Positions 39,911 through 51,856 of a DNA stretch of 55,034 nt are shown piece after piece. The stretch covers positions 1,606,773-1,661,806 of the forward strand of contig BFEA01000363.1 of NCBI GenBank assembly GCA_003427395.1, given 5' to 3'. This stretch comes from Chara braunii. Its lineage: Eukaryota; Streptophyta; Charophyceae; Charales; Characeae. Position numbers and translations under genes: made by a program. The first letter of the stretch is position 1; every line of letters begins with the position of its first letter. The notes under the pieces were generated by a model. That model was not told the origin of the DNA and did not search any database. It saw nothing but the letters and a program-made list of their open reading frames with translations.

Positions 39911-39970
39911 CTTGAATTTAAAATTTAGAATGTAATTTTACTATAGAATGAATATTTAATTCTGGGAATT
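39911..39970. other. AT-rich junction replacing the reverse-transcriptase core
   Basis: TAAAATTTAGAATGTAATTTTACTATAGAATG (from about 39919) is AT-rich unlike its GC-balanced neighbours. It resembles 33418-33447 (TAAAGTTTAGAATGTAATTT...). The roughly 1 kb that should encode reverse transcriptase is absent at this point. Confidence 0.6.
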
Positions 39971-40488
39971 TTTTCTGTTGATGGACATTAGAGAAAATAG
40001 AGCTGCTAGTGCGAACAGAAAATACAGTCGCAATCATTTGGGATTTAGCACGGCTGATCATCTCGGTCTCTCTAACTTCGGCGTCAGTTTTTGAATCAAC
40101 CGTGGTTTCTTCCACGGTTAGTCCCGTTAAATCCATAATTTCCTGCATCAGATCGGGCACATCGTCGATGAGAGCTTCGGCTTCTTGTTTTATCAGAGCG
40201 ATGGTCCATCCTGTTGTAAGCCGCGACCTTGGAGGGGAAACAGAAACACCCGGGTATTGTTTCGCCTGTTGATAGCGTGCTCAGAGGGAAAGTGTTCCCT
40301 CGTACGGGTTCCAAATGGTCTACCAGGTCAAATATTTGCAAGATGGGTTCTCTGAGAAAGGTCGAGGGACGAACCTGGGTTTCCATAGGCGCGAGCTCGT
40401 TGTCTTCCAGACTTAAGTAAAAAGTTCGTGTGGTTCTGGGAACCATTCGAAATTCCTCTAGAGTTTCATGCTTGAAAAATTCGACCAA
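39971..40488 (-). pseudogene. pol: TE2: linker between protease and reverse transcriptase
   Basis: Frames 40488-40096 and 40160-39918 join across a shift near 40230. Visible segments are MVEFFKHETLEEFRMVP, PMETQVRPSTFLREPILQ, GWTIALIKQEAEALIDD and LMQEIMDLTGLTVEE. The last resemble the conserved stretch that precedes reverse transcriptase in plant gypsy pol. No catalytic motif is expected here. Confidence 0.5.
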
Positions 40489-40639
40489 GTGTTTTCATTC
40501 ACTCTCACTAGGCATCTCTTCTTCGCACTCCTGTTCTTCGAATCCGCTGCTGTTATCCGGGGATGAAAATTCCTCGTTATCGGAACCTTGAATCATCCCT
40601 GTCAGAGCAAAATTAGGATTTTTTTTTACTGTTCGAGTT

Positions 40640-41050
40640 GAAATTCGCAACGGAACTGTCTGAGGCTTTCCTCATGTTTGCGTAAGCACCAACTGCTTGG
40701 AATCGAAATGCATGCGGACACCTACCGCCATTGCCCAAGGCAGTCCTAACAACACCGAATATGAGTGCACATCTATGACCAAAGTGTTAACGAGGACGTG
40801 TACTCATTTAACTTTCACGGCCACATTTTCAATGACTCCTACGATATTCATTGCTTCCTCGTCAGCAGAGACGTAATGGTCGTTGCCAGATTGAGGGAGA
40901 ATCAAATTGAGTCGTTCCGTTCTTTTTACCGTATCTAATGGTATAACGACCGGTGACTGCAGAGGAGCCGGTATCGATGAAAGCGTTAAAAGGTTTGCCC
41001 CATACTTTGCAATCACATTCAACACTTGTTCAGAACACCGATCGAGCTCG
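40640..41050 (-). pseudogene. pol: TE2: aspartic protease domain
   Basis: KPFNAFIDTGSSAVTGRY gives the retropepsin active-site triad D-T-G, and about 75 residues further SYSVLLGLPWAMAVG gives the second conserved block (I/V-LLG-x-PW). The two blocks are in different frames, with a shift near 40940 and a stop (TGA) at 40804. The enzyme would have matured the polyprotein. Confidence 0.7.
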
Positions 41051-41618
41051 CACGAAATGATCTTTCTCAGCTAAAGAAATTGTAGCTACTTGCGTTGCTT
41101 CGGGTTCAACAACTTCGGGTTTAGGCGGTGCAACATCCTCCGCTCCTTCTTCTTTTTCAACATTCGTAGTATGCACTAGTATGTAAAGCGCTTTTGATTC
41201 TTCTGTCATTGTTGCAGCAGCTTGTCATTTGCTGCTTCGGTTCTGGTGAGCAAATGTCCCACTCGGACCGAACGAGAATGTCCAGTTGCTTAAGCGTTCA
41301 TAGTACATCAATTTCTCCCGTCCAAAACTGTGGTCCGGGGTTAGATTCGCGTTCGACCCATTCAAGATCGTCTTGGGCTGGTCGGACTGCTCAGATCATG
41401 CCGGCGAGATGAAGGTATTCGACCGGATCAATCATGTCAGCAGCTTCGGAAGAAGAAGTTCCTGAGGTCGATGCAACTGCCATTAAGGGGGAAGGTCGCT
41501 CAAGGGCATACGCAATGGTTTCCTCGCTTCGGGCCGTATCCATTAGTGCGGCCACTCGTCCCTGATTCAGAGCTACGGGGGCTGCGGCAGGTGGAGGCTG
41601 ATTCCGTTTTGGCTGCGG

Positions 41619-42692
41619 TTAGTCCCGGGCAAAATGTCCGGGCTGTTTGCAATTGTAACACTCAATTTTCCCGACCAGGTTAGCTGCATGAGGGAACTCC
41701 GGTGCATGTCCAGGTGCAGGCGGAGCAGGCAAAAGCAGGAACGATGCAGGAGCGGGTCGAGCAGGAGCCAGGTTGGGCTTAATTAACCTGGCTAATATTT
41801 GTTCCATTCGATCCATGTGAGCCGCCTTGATTTGGACCAGATTGCTCATCCATTCAGATTGTGTAGTAGTAGTTATATGGATCATCTGTGCCAAATGCAT
41901 ATTGGTTATGAACAGAGAGGCCGAATCTTGAGAGCGTCTGGGTTTAACAATTGCTACCTGTTGGTTCATTGAGAGAGTCGGAGGAGGGGGAGAAGGAAGT
42001 GACGGGATATTAGAGGCAATCCCTTCAGGAAGGTCATGATCGGGCCGGGGATAGAATCGTTCTACCGCTCGCAACCACGATCGTCGTTTCGCCGCTACAT
42101 CATGAATCGTGTCTGTAATGTCTTCGTCTCCCTGGCTGATATACTTTTTTGTGTCTGTTAGGTCTAACTCCAGCGCTTTGGTGATGATAGCGGAGAGCTG
42201 GTTCGTTTTAGGGGGGACCTTTTTCTGCAACTCAACTTTTAGGGTCAGACTTCGTAGATGATCGATGAACAAATCTCGAGCGGACTTTTCATCTCGCCCT
42301 CATTTGTCCAAAGTAGTTTGGAATCGATCCACGAAGTCAGGAAGCAACTCCCCTGGTTCTTGCGGTCGAGTCTTGAGTACATACCAAGCGGCGGCGTCGC
42401 TGACCGTATCAAATCTGGCCAGTAAAGTTTGCTTGAAGGTATTCCAATCTACCCATCTGTGTTTCTTAAACCAATCATGCGCCGTGTTACGAAGCAGCAA
42501 GGTGATGACGCGGGGAAGATCTTTTGCGCTATATCCTTGAGCTTGGACGGCTTCCAACCAAGCTTCGGGGTGGGTGTGATTACGAAAGAAAGGAAAAGCG
42601 GCGGGAATACTAACAATCACCCTGGAAGGAGCTGTGTTGTCGTCGGCCATTGGCATAGCCGGTCGAGCCCCACCAGATCTTGATATGGTCAC
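41619..42692 (-). pseudogene. gag: TE2: gag with CCHC zinc knuckle, one internal stop
   Basis: The frame starts at ATG 42692 (82 bases after the primer site). It contains the capsid-type block AWLEAVQAQGYSAKDLPRV ... NTAHDWFKKHRWVDW and FVDRFQTTLDK. It meets a TGA at 42300-42302, probably from CGA, and continues in the same frame through FIDHLRSLTLKVELQKKVP and proline-rich spacers to the knuckle CYNCKQPGHFARD. There the frame ends at a TAA (41619) exactly where the last zinc-binding cysteine is expected. This gag is clearly different from that of TE1. Confidence 0.85.
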
Positions 42693-42761
42693 TTAGTGAT
42701 CTCGATGAGCAGGTTGAGGACTTCTTCTACCTCTCGCCAACTCGACTTACTATCATCAGAA

Positions 42762-42775
42762 CCGACACGTGTCGG
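42762..42775 (-). other. Perfect palindrome next to the TE2 primer site
   Basis: CCGACACGTGTCGG is a 14-bp perfect palindrome that overlaps the internal end of the primer-binding site by two bases. It also contains a CACGTG E-box core. Confidence 0.75.
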
Positions 42776-42786
42776 CTCAGATACCA
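42774..42786 (-). other. TE2 primer-binding site, initiator tRNA-Met type
   Basis: The minus strand reads TGGTATCTGAGCC, 12 of 13 identical to the common plant primer site TGGTATCAGAGCC complementary to the 3' end of initiator tRNA-Met. It lies 82 bases upstream of the gag ATG in the element orientation and fixes the 5' LTR end near 42787. Confidence 0.8.
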
Positions 42787-44334
42787 ACCTCACACCCTGT
42801 GCTGTCTTCCGTTCGGAGTGCTAAAGGTGCGGAAAGAAGTCCCAGGAAAACATCAAGATGGGTGTGCCAAGGATTTGTGGAAAATTGAGTGTGGGGACAT
42901 AGACAAAACTGAAATCCCATGTGTTGGCCTAATGAAGTAAGTCGGTTGTTTTTGCGCGTCGCGGATATTGCGCGAAAAGAGAAAAATCCAAATTCAATCC
43001 AAAAAGTATTGTCGAACTTCCCACCACGCTACGGATCTTCGTTTAGAGCGGAAGGGCTGCGGTACACTCCGTGTGTTCCGTTTCCGTATCAAGTCCCGAC
43101 GTCGCTCGTTGGTCAGGACCGAGTCCGACGTGGAGGGTCTAAGCCGCGTGGCTCTTTCTTTGTGCTCGTCTTCACTCTGTATCCGGTAGTGGAAGCCCTT
43201 TGCTTCGTAGCGATCGAAACGTTGGTACTCCGTGCACAGGGTTCGAGGCCAATGGGGCGCCACTGCCGTCCACGGAATGACGATCAACTCGTTAAATGAC
43301 AATAGTACTGAGTAAGGCGGGTAGTGCGTATTGACAATGACAAAGCCCGCGTCCACGAATCCAGAACAACGATTTTCAGAAAGGAAGTAATATTGTCCGC
43401 GATCAGTGCGACAACTTCTCGTACGTCCCACTTGCAAACACGTGTCATTTCCTTGTTGTAAGGGAAGGGGCACGTTGACGAGGGAGATATGAGAGGTTGG
43501 CGCTTGATCGAGGTACGCCCTTCAGTCCACATGTCAATCAATCGGAATGAATTTGCAGAAAACCCTGGGACGTCATCAGAAAGTACAATCGTAAAAACCA
43601 ACTAACATTTTCCTTCCTTTCGACATGAGAGAAGCATCGTACAACCATGCAATAATCAGGGTGAAGTTTCGAGGGATCAAACCGCGACTCAGGTCCAACA
43701 GATCAGATCGACAGAAATCCGAGGCGCGTGGCTTTTTCGAGGCGACCTCATAGGCTGTCTGCAGATGTCATGCAGTATAAGGTAGATTGCATGCGCAGTG
43801 TGTTCAGAACGACAGATCTAAACACTCTTGCATTCTCGAACAAAATCCCGTCGAGTTCCGGGTCTAATCAACACAACAAACTCACATACAAGCATTCCTA
43901 TGCATACATCCACTGTGGAAGGTGTGAAAATGACAATAGTGCATCGAAAACAAATCGGGGGATAGTACACACGCATCCACCGTTCACAAGACAAGATGGT
44001 TGAATTCTTTTGCATCTGGGGATTACCCAAGAAACTAATGGAAGAGTTCCGGAAGAAGTTCTTCTTCGCAGGAAATCACAAGAGTTCACTTCGGTTCATA
44101 AGAGAGACAAACTCATAACACATCGTCATTCAAATCAGAGAGAGAGAGATGGGAGAGATAGGCGAGAGATTTCGAGACAGGAAACTATGAGATTCAAAAA
44201 GAGAACGTTTGGCTTCGTAGCTGTGAACTCACACCAAAGAAAAATGATCCGCAACAATAAAAGCGCATTCGCCATGAAATTCCAATATAGCCTTGGGCCA
44301 ATCATCCACCCAACTCCAATTACTGATCCTCATA
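42787..44334 (-). other. Presumed TE2 5' LTR and upstream flank
   Basis: By position this should contain the TE2 5' LTR, but I find neither clear TG...CA ends nor a matching 3' LTR below 35524. There are no satellite repeats. A possible coding stretch at 42994-43601 is listed separately. Confidence 0.4.
42994..43601 (-). pseudogene. Possible coding remnant upstream of TE2 primer site
   Basis: A 159-codon frame (43473-42994) has a protein-like composition, with NTHYPPYSVLLSFNELIVIP and a basic C-terminus (RRRDLIRKRNTRS). An overlapping frame (43601-43284) has VALIADNITSFLKIVVLDS. If both derive from one gene, a frameshift lies between 43470 and 43330. No family is recognised. If this DNA is LTR, the frame is fortuitous. 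Confidence 0.3.
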
Positions 44335-45270
44335 CCCGCACCGATGATCCCGACCGTCGCGTTGTCGCGCGAGACGGTCCTGCACCCCTCCTGGGAGCGC
44401 TGAACCTCACGATCGTGTCACGCAGGATTTATTTTCGATGAATCAACTACTCACCACTCCAACCGTGCGCACGTGCTATACCTCTCACGACGCCCTGCAA
44501 CAGGTCGGGACGACGCGAGGTACAACTTACCTCTACCCGAAGGGTTGTCACCACCCTCAGGTAGGCGTATCCCTGCTGAGCTACCGGCCCACGTACGAAG
44601 GTTTTTACATGCCTTAGCAGAGGTAGGTCAGCCGAGGGCGTTTTGCTCGATTGCTGTAGCATGAAATGAGGTACGCGCGGTAAGACATCTAGAACTGCCC
44701 GTTACGTATTTTAGATCGAACTTTTTAATGGTAGTCTATTTCCGCTCTATGCTTTAATTTTCTGATGATCGAACCTGTGCGACTTTCCTAGCTGCTAAGA
44801 CTCTCTATCCTACTGAACAAATTATGTCACAACCGTTAACAAATAACATATGATTTATACAAAACCACAATGAGTATGAGAGTATTACCGTCGGAAACCC
44901 TTTCCACTGTCACAAATGCTGTGTGCCCAGGACTCTTCACAATGTCAAGCCCACATTCAATCCAAAATTGACGAACAAAAACAAACCTGCACATGATAAT
45001 GCAAAGACAATCCACATGCCATGCACTACCGGAGTCAACCATCAATCCACACCTCAGACTATGTCCCTCACTTCCCAAACCATGTAATGCAGCTCTATCT
45101 TTTCCTGAGGCGTAAGCACAGCCCCCTCACATTTCTTCAAAGGACCATTGAAAGTGACTAGGACCATTTAGGCAATGACCACAGGTGACAGTTTTACTGA
45201 TCACAGGGTTCGACTTTAGACGTGGGTATCAAGTCAAAAGGGGGAAAAAGTTGAATCGGCAACAACCGAT

Positions 45271-45290
45271 CTGTTATCGAGTGATAACAG
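45271..45290 (-). other. Conserved 8-bp inverted repeat, copy 2
   Basis: CTGTTATC and GATAACAG with loop GAGT; counterpart of 4532-4550. Confidence 0.75.
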
Positions 45291-46385
45291 AAAGTTGAGT
45301 ACTTTATGTAGGACTTCTCTCTTGATTGCAGTAGACCAAAATAAAGACTTGCACACACACAGGTCAGCAAAGATTCAACATCTCCACTCGATTCACACAT
45401 ACTAAGGGTCAAGCCCTTAGATCTGGTTCGTAATTTTTGGGACCAATTCCCAGTGTCTAATCCCTAACTTCTACCTACCCTAAGTCATTTGTCACTCTTC
45501 CTCCTATGTCCTAGGTTGTCTTAGGGAAACTCATATTTCCCTTACTCTCAGTACTTGTATTTTTCTCTCTTGTGGATAAGCACACCCTTTGGTGATTTAT
45601 GCGGTAGTCTAGCTGAGATTAACTCATGTTGTTGCCAACTCCTCATTAGGAACTTATTCAATAAACTGAGGCTACGCAATGCCTCTCTTTTCATAATCCT
45701 TTGTCTCTGCGGTTTTTGCCTTCTATTATACTCCTCCCTATGGACTTTTGGAGTCGCCCCTGATGGAACACTCCCTTTTTCCTTTTCTCTTCTTCTTGTC
45801 CTTATATACGCAAGTAGTGGGTTGACTCATTAGGGAATCATCCACTACTTGATCAATCCCAAATCAAACGATTAGTCGAACGAGTAGTCGAATTGCTCCT
45901 ACAGAAGCAATCAACCACCCTTTATAGCTCAAGCAATCCTCATGCGATCAAACAATGCAGGCAATCATGCGCGAGTGACTGGATAAACCATATGTGAGTA
46001 TTTAGTTTTTGATAAAACCCCTTTTACATCCAGATGTCAATACAGAAGTTCAAGCAAGTAATAGGCGACCTTCCCAGAATCCTCCTCCTACTCCTTGATC
46101 GGAGCTCAGTCTACTTTTCATAAGCGTAATAGGACAATCCAACGGGAGTCATCCTACTACTAACTTAGAGTCAGACGAGCTTGAGATTAAGTCAGTGTTT
46201 TTTTTTTTATGATTCGAAGTGTCATACTTGGTACGTTAGAATGTAGCTAAGTGGTTTATATAGAATGACTCTGTGAGAGCCTCCTATATCCGGGTCCAAT
46301 GTTAACTAATCAGGTCATTGGTAATCACGCAATGTCAAACAAGTGGCAGGGTTACTCAATTCTCTTCCTGTTAGTTGATCCCTAC

Positions 46386-47015
46386 ATCAAACAAAGTATT
46401 AAGATGACCCTCCCGGGAGCCACCTAATATCTGTTGGATGTGTAGGGAACCAAATTGTTTGTAATTGTCAATTGATCCCCTGATNAAACAGAATACTAAG
46501 ATGACCCTCCCGGGAGTCACCTTANATCTGTTTGATGTGTAGGGGATGATGATTATTTATAGTTGTTAATTGACCCCTGGATCAAACATAATATTAAGAT
46601 CACCCTCCCAAGAGCCATCTAACATCTGTTTGATGTATAGGGAATCAAGATTGTTTGTAATTGTTAATTGATCCCCAAATCAAACCGAATACTAAGATGA
46701 CCCTCCCGGGAGTCACCTAATATCTGTTTGATGTATACGGGATGAAAATTTCTTGTTAGTTGACGCCTAGATCAAACAGAATATTAAGATGAACCTCCCG
46801 GGAGCCATTTCATATCTAATCGATGTATAGGGGATAAAGAAATTATTTGTAGTTGTTAATTGATCCCCAGATCAAACAGAATATTAAGATGACCCTCTCG
46901 GGAGCCACCTAATATCTGTTTGAAATGTAGGGACCGAGATTACTTGTAGTTTATTAATCGACCCCCAGATCAAACAAAGTATTAAGATGTTGGAGCCATC
47001 TAATATCTGTCCGAT
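46386..47015 (-). repeat. Array of seven 54-bp hairpins, period about 100 bp
   Basis: Units start ATCAAACA or a close variant at 46386, 46483, 46581, 46679, 46771, 46871 and 46969. Each runs ATCAAACAG, AATATTAAGATGAC, CCTCCCGGGAG, TCACCTAATAT, CTGTTTGAT, so the whole unit folds back on itself. The outer arms ATCAAACAG and CTGTTTGAT pair perfectly, and the centre TCCCGGGA is a palindrome. Units are separated by about 45 bp of TGTAGGG...TTAATTGATCCCC. The last unit lacks the CCTCCCG centre. Unit 2 has one N in the left arm. Confidence 0.9.
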
Positions 47016-47652
47016 ACATAGGGGATCAAGATCATTTATAGTTGCCNTGGGAGTTCATTTATTAAGTTAGGCAAAGGCATGTTGACTTACACGGAAGGCA
47101 ACACAGATCGACCTAGACTAAGGAGTTTGTGTACTCACCCGGGNGTACTTAATTCCCTCCTTAAGTCTAATCCGATCTTTCGATATGACAACTCCACGGG
47201 AGACTCTTATTACCTCTGTTTTTGTCAGTTATTTCAAAATGGTGTATTCCACGGAAGTATCGGATTAGTTTTTGCCTTGGTTAAATCAGTTGACATCCTT
47301 AATGTTGAAGTCCANGGCTAAATAGTTAGGCAGGGTAGCTTGCACGACAAGTACCCTTTTAGTCATTCCAGACAGCGCGACGACCCCAACGGTCGCCTCC
47401 ATCAAACTGCCTTTGTTGTCTCAAAACCAAATAGGCTAAGTTTCCTTCTCGGTTCTTTCCTAGGTTCNTTCCTTTCCTCAGGCAAGGTTCTCATTCCAAT
47501 CATATAATATTTTTCTTAGTTGATATGATTAGTCCTGAAGAAACCTATAAACAATATATCACATAAATACGCAGGCATTTTGCTAGAAGGGGCGTAGTTA
47601 GTAAGGGATATGGGAAAAAAATCGATGACGCGTAACTTACAGTTCCCTGCCT

Positions 47653-47675
47653 CCGGAGTTGCTCCTGAACTCCGG
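47653..47675 (-). other. Hairpin, copy 2 counterpart of 2581-2603
   Basis: CCGGAGTT, 7-base loop and AACTCCGG form a perfect 8-bp stem inside otherwise identical flanks shared with copy 1. Confidence 0.8.
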
Positions 47676-47700
47676 CAGAGCTCCCGCAATCGCCCTGCTT

Positions 47701-48275
47701 TTGCCGGATGAGTACAGGGTGCACATGTATTAAGTATCTATTCAGAATAGATCAATACAGTTAAGTAATGAGCCAAAGCCCACGCCAACAGGTCATATCA
47801 ATGCAATATCCGGAGCTGCTCTCTTTGTCCGGCGCATAGCACCCAACCTACTGTACCATACCATCATATTGCTACAACTGGTTCACTCAACAGGAACACT
47901 TTTGTTCTCATGCCACTCCACACCATTGACGACCTCTCTTTTATGTACTAGGTACGTATCTCGTCACCCTCAATCAGACCTTGATCATCCCACAAAGCGC
48001 CTCACTCCCTGAAGGTCACTCGATCACCCACTGTAACCCTTGTACCCAGCAGCCCATGCTACCCTGTTACGTGTGTAAACGTCCAGGCACAACTTTCGCG
48101 GCTTGCACCAGCATAATAGTGCTGCTTAGTGAGGTACATGCGTTCACCTATCCAACTACTGTGCCACAGGAGCCTAAATACCTACGTACGAAAATGTCGA
48201 ACTGGCCTGAGATGAATATTCAGGCCCGCCTTCACTCAGGGTGGTCATGAGGTTGACTGGGGTCATAAGTACTGA
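47701..48275. other. No feature recognised
   Basis: Mixed sequence without a convincing frame or repeat. It separates hairpin-rich copy 2 from the AAT-repeat region. Confidence 0.45.
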
Positions 48276-48314
<39 letters not shown>

Positions 48315-48324
48315 CATAATAATA

Positions 48325-48381
<57 letters not shown>
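48276..48381 (+). repeat. (AAT)n microsatellite
   Basis: About 35 AAT/ATA units with single CAT and AGT interruptions. The poly-isoleucine and poly-tyrosine frames here are not genes. Confidence 0.97.
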
Positions 48382-48383
<2 letters not shown>

Positions 48384-50658
48384 CAACATGATAATGCTTA
48401 GTTTGCACAATCATGCTAAAATCCAGATCATATAGAAAGCAGAATTGTCCAAATCAACATCAATGGAGAATCGCAACCTCGAAACCAAATGTCAACGAGG
48501 GCTTGCTTTCACCACCGTCCACATACATACCCTGACTCCTTTCCCTACTCGGTGTTTGATGCCTAAGCGGGCTGAAATCAAGGATTGTTAGTTAGTAGCG
48601 AGTAGGATCAGCGTTTGCAGGTCCGTGTGTCTGTGTCCGTGAAGAGTCAAACAAAAATAGCCTGACACAGTTACATCTCTCTGGATCTGTATAGCGAATA
48701 TGACCATACACACACACCCTGTGCACACACAGATTCGGTCTGCACACACACACACACAGTCTGTCGAAACGTGTCAAAACAGTCTGTCTGTTTTTCTGCT
48801 ATCTGTCTGATACAGTTCGTCTGTCACTATATGTTCGTTAGTCACCGTTTGTCTGTATGTTTGTGCCTATTTGTCTCCCTCTCTTTTCTCTCACCAGGGG
48901 ACGCGACACGATCCAGTCATTCCCAGTCCGGTCCAGCAAGCACTATGGGGGACTGCATGTACCATGGACCGATAAAAAGGGGCAGACCAAACGAGCTACA
49001 AAGGTATAAGTTGGGAGGCAGTGCCTGACCATTCATTCACTCCTGCTTGAGCCATGCGGAAGATCTGTCACAGCGACTTGTGCAGGGAGGTCTGCAGTAA
49101 GCCCGGAGGACGCAGTGGACGTTTCAGTGTTACTGCGTGTGTGACTGTGTCAACGTGCGGGCAATTGTCGCAGTGTATCAGTTGCGTGACTGCGTCACCG
49201 TGCGTGTGCCTGTCACTGTGTCCTGTTTGTTTGTTGTTTTCTTGTCTATCTGTTTGTTTATTTGTCTGTGTTTGTATGTTTTCTGTGTTGTCGATCTGTC
49301 TATTTGACTGTGTGTTTGCCTGGTTGTCTTTGTCTGTCAGTTTCTGTCTCATTCGCCTGTCGGGCGTCGCGCGCCATAGCCATCTGATGTAAACTTGTAT
49401 TCGAACTGTGTTATGAATTCCCATACCTTCGAGTTTTGGGTTCTAGCTGCTGGCCGCTAGAATGGCATACCATCTGTTTGTATGTACGAGAAAATAAGAA
49501 AGACACAAGTTTGAATGCCAATAATAATAATAATAATAATACTAACAATAGTCTAAATCAGGAAATGATAAAATGCAAAGAAAATGAGTGATGGCCGATT
49601 TCAAGAATCAAACAGCGTCAATACACATATGACCAGATAGACGTGGCCTCGCCTAAACGCAGATTTGCAGATTTGCATGTCGGTTCTCTTCCTATAAGAA
49701 CACAGGAAAGCTCACAATTGACCGTACTAGCATAACCCCATCATTATCAACGCCGAACTGATGTCGGGATCCTAATCTGGCGTCTGTTGCTCTGTGTTGT
49801 TCTGTCTGATCTTGTTTTCTTTGTCCTTCTACATGTCTTACCTGATCTGCCTCAGTTTGTGCCTCCTTGTCTCTGTTTTGATTATCTCAGTTTGACTGCC
49901 TGCTCGTTTCGACCGTGTCAGACGTTTGTTTTGTTTGTGCTGGATGGTTTCAGTTAATCTGTCCGTCCNTCCTTCTGTGTCTGTCCTTGTCAGCAGGTCT
50001 GTTCTCATTTGTCTGGTTTGTGTTTGTCTAGCTTTTCGTTTTTTTTGACGTCCATTAGTCTGATACCGTTCTGTCGACGTCCGTGTGCTTGTCTAATAGT
50101 TTCTGTTTTTTTGGTTTGTCTCTTCCTTCAGCATCTGTCCCCAACCTTACTGAGTAAGCATTACACAATCCCAATCCCGCTCAGTCCAGTCAGCAAGTAC
50201 CACGCGGGATTGTGTGCACTGGGGTTTGGGAAACAAAGGCAAACCAACACACTACAGAAGTATAAATCAAGAAGCAATGCCCAGCCAAACATTCATTTCC
50301 TGCGGAAGCCATGCAGAAGTGTTGTCTGAGCGANTTGTGCTAGGATGTCTGCAATAGCCCGAAGTCAAAGTGGGCAGTGAAGAGAGTTTAGTCATAGGAT
50401 AGAAGTAGAGGCGGCCACCTGTCGCCATAGCTGTAGGCAGCGTGCAGAGTGTGAGTGTGTGTACGGTGAGTTGGACGCAGTGTCGAGTTANGAGTCGTGG
50501 GCGCCATGTGCCACAGCCAGCTGATGTAAACTTGTACTCGAGCTGCGTTCTAAGCTTCCTTATCTGTAGGCTTTGAGTTGGGCGTTGGCCGTACGCGTGG
50601 TGTACCAGCTGCTTACGTGCACGTGAAATAAGAAAGAAAGCAAGTCTGAAAATAAACA

Positions 50659-50699
<41 letters not shown>

Positions 50700-51537
50700 T
50701 AACAAGGAAATGGGCGATAGCGAACATCAGAAACCAAGCAGCATCATATACATGAGATCAGATAGGCGTGACTGCGATCCAAAAGCANCATTGCATCATA
50801 AGTCCATAAAAAGAACAAAGAACCCATACTTGACAACGTTCAGATAGTCTCTTCATCATCAGCTCAGAGCCAATGTTAAAATCCCTTTTCTGACGCTCTG
50901 TACTCAGACTAGGGATGATGGATCTCGTCTGTGTCGGACAGATGATCAGTAGCGAACCTCAAGTCAAACATCATCATACCCATATGATCAGCCCCATACT
51001 TTACGTGGCTGGTCCTATCTATCCTTCACTATGAAGTCGAAGGATGACACCAACAGCACTCCCGAAGTACGAGCATATGGCTACCACTGTCGCCTTCAGC
51101 ACCGGGGTATGTTTTCTCGTATCCCTCTCGGCCTTGATCCCAATACACAGATTCCACGAGTACCCAAGATCATTACGCATTAAATAATAGAATAATAATA
51201 ATAATAATAAAAATAATGCAAGAAAACAAAGCAATAGTGTGATGATAACTCCATATTACACCATCACATCNAAAACCCAGACAGCAGAACCGCACCAGTA
51301 ATACACTGATGAAGACTTGTAGTACTGGAAACCAATGTCAAGGAAGGCATATTCTCTCCTCTCAACACGAGAATCCAGTTCCTTCACACTCACACTTGGT
51401 GCTCAGCGCCCAGCCTACTCCTACACACATACTACAGACTACAGAAAGACAACGCAACTGTTGGTAGCAGTGGCAGTCTGAAGTGCTTGACGATGCTGCC
51501 CATGAAGACTACCGTCAATACAAGGTAAGTGCCCTCA

Positions 51538-51539
<2 letters not shown>

Positions 51540-51579
<40 letters not shown>
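51540..51579 (+). repeat. (ATC)n microsatellite
   Basis: Thirteen CAT/ATC units between two AAT-tailed units. Confidence 0.95.
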
Positions 51580-51789
51580 TACTCAGACGCCGGCATCCCG
51601 TCTGCCGTTCGACGCCAGCCTTCAGATGACAAGTCTTATCTATCTGCGATCTTACTGATGTTGTCATCAACTTCCTAAGTACGAGCAGATCTCGGCTCAT
51701 GCCGTTCGCCTGCATTACGAGGTTTGTCTTTCGCACCCCTCACAATCTTGATCCCCCACTCATAGATGCCAAGTAGGCCTACGCTTCTA

Positions 51790-51800
51790 ATAATAACAAC

Positions 51801-51854
<54 letters not shown>
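51790..51854 (+). repeat. (AAT)n microsatellite
   Basis: About 20 AAT units with one AAC interruption near the start; it ends the fourth AAT-tailed unit. Confidence 0.95.

Positions 51855-51856
<2 letters not shown>

Larger units (their letters stand above)
35524..42787 (-). mobile_element. TE2: decayed Ty3/gypsy-type retrotransposon lacking reverse transcriptase core
   Basis: In minus-strand order: primer site of the initiator-Met type (42786-42774), gag with CCHC knuckle (42692-41619), aspartic protease (about 41025-40640) and a linker (40488-39971). Next come an AT-rich junction, RNase H (39910-39402), a PHD-like finger (39107-39027), the integrase zinc domain and core (38745-38085), the integrase GPY/F-like domain (37978-37547) and a long accessory frame with an acidic domain (37550-35524). 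The RNase H-integrase order is that of Ty3/gypsy. The reverse-transcriptase fingers and palm, with the YxDD box, are absent. Stops and frameshifts occur in nearly every domain. LTR limits are not determined. Confidence 0.85.
44335..47700 (-). repeat. Hairpin-rich repeat family, copy 2 (opposite orientation)
   Basis: Read on the minus strand from 47700, this copy shows the same three anchor blocks as 2560-6650 in the same order. Block spacing is about 2.4 kb and then 0.7 kb, compared with about 2.0 and 1.8 kb in copy 1. It therefore has a longer left part with its own hairpin array (46386-47015) and lacks most of the 4800-6250 region. Its sequence has few N calls. No protein is encoded; the short frames on both strands are chance. 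Confidence 0.75.

Noticed and set aside
44010-44441. 143-codon plus-strand frame, arginine-rich
   Set aside because: Low-complexity GA-rich start, overlaps the end of hairpin-rich copy 2, no recognisable domain.
44570-44585. tRNA-like or Pol III A-box match (TAGCTCAGCAGG on the minus strand)
   Set aside because: No B-box (GTTCGANNC) lies at the right distance downstream and no cloverleaf can be drawn, so neither a tRNA gene nor a SINE is supported.
44762-44768. CTGATGA word, as in hammerhead ribozyme cores
   Set aside because: The matching GAAA strand and the three stems are absent.
48174-48435. Poly-isoleucine, poly-tyrosine and poly-asparagine type frames
   Set aside because: Translations of the AAT microsatellite.
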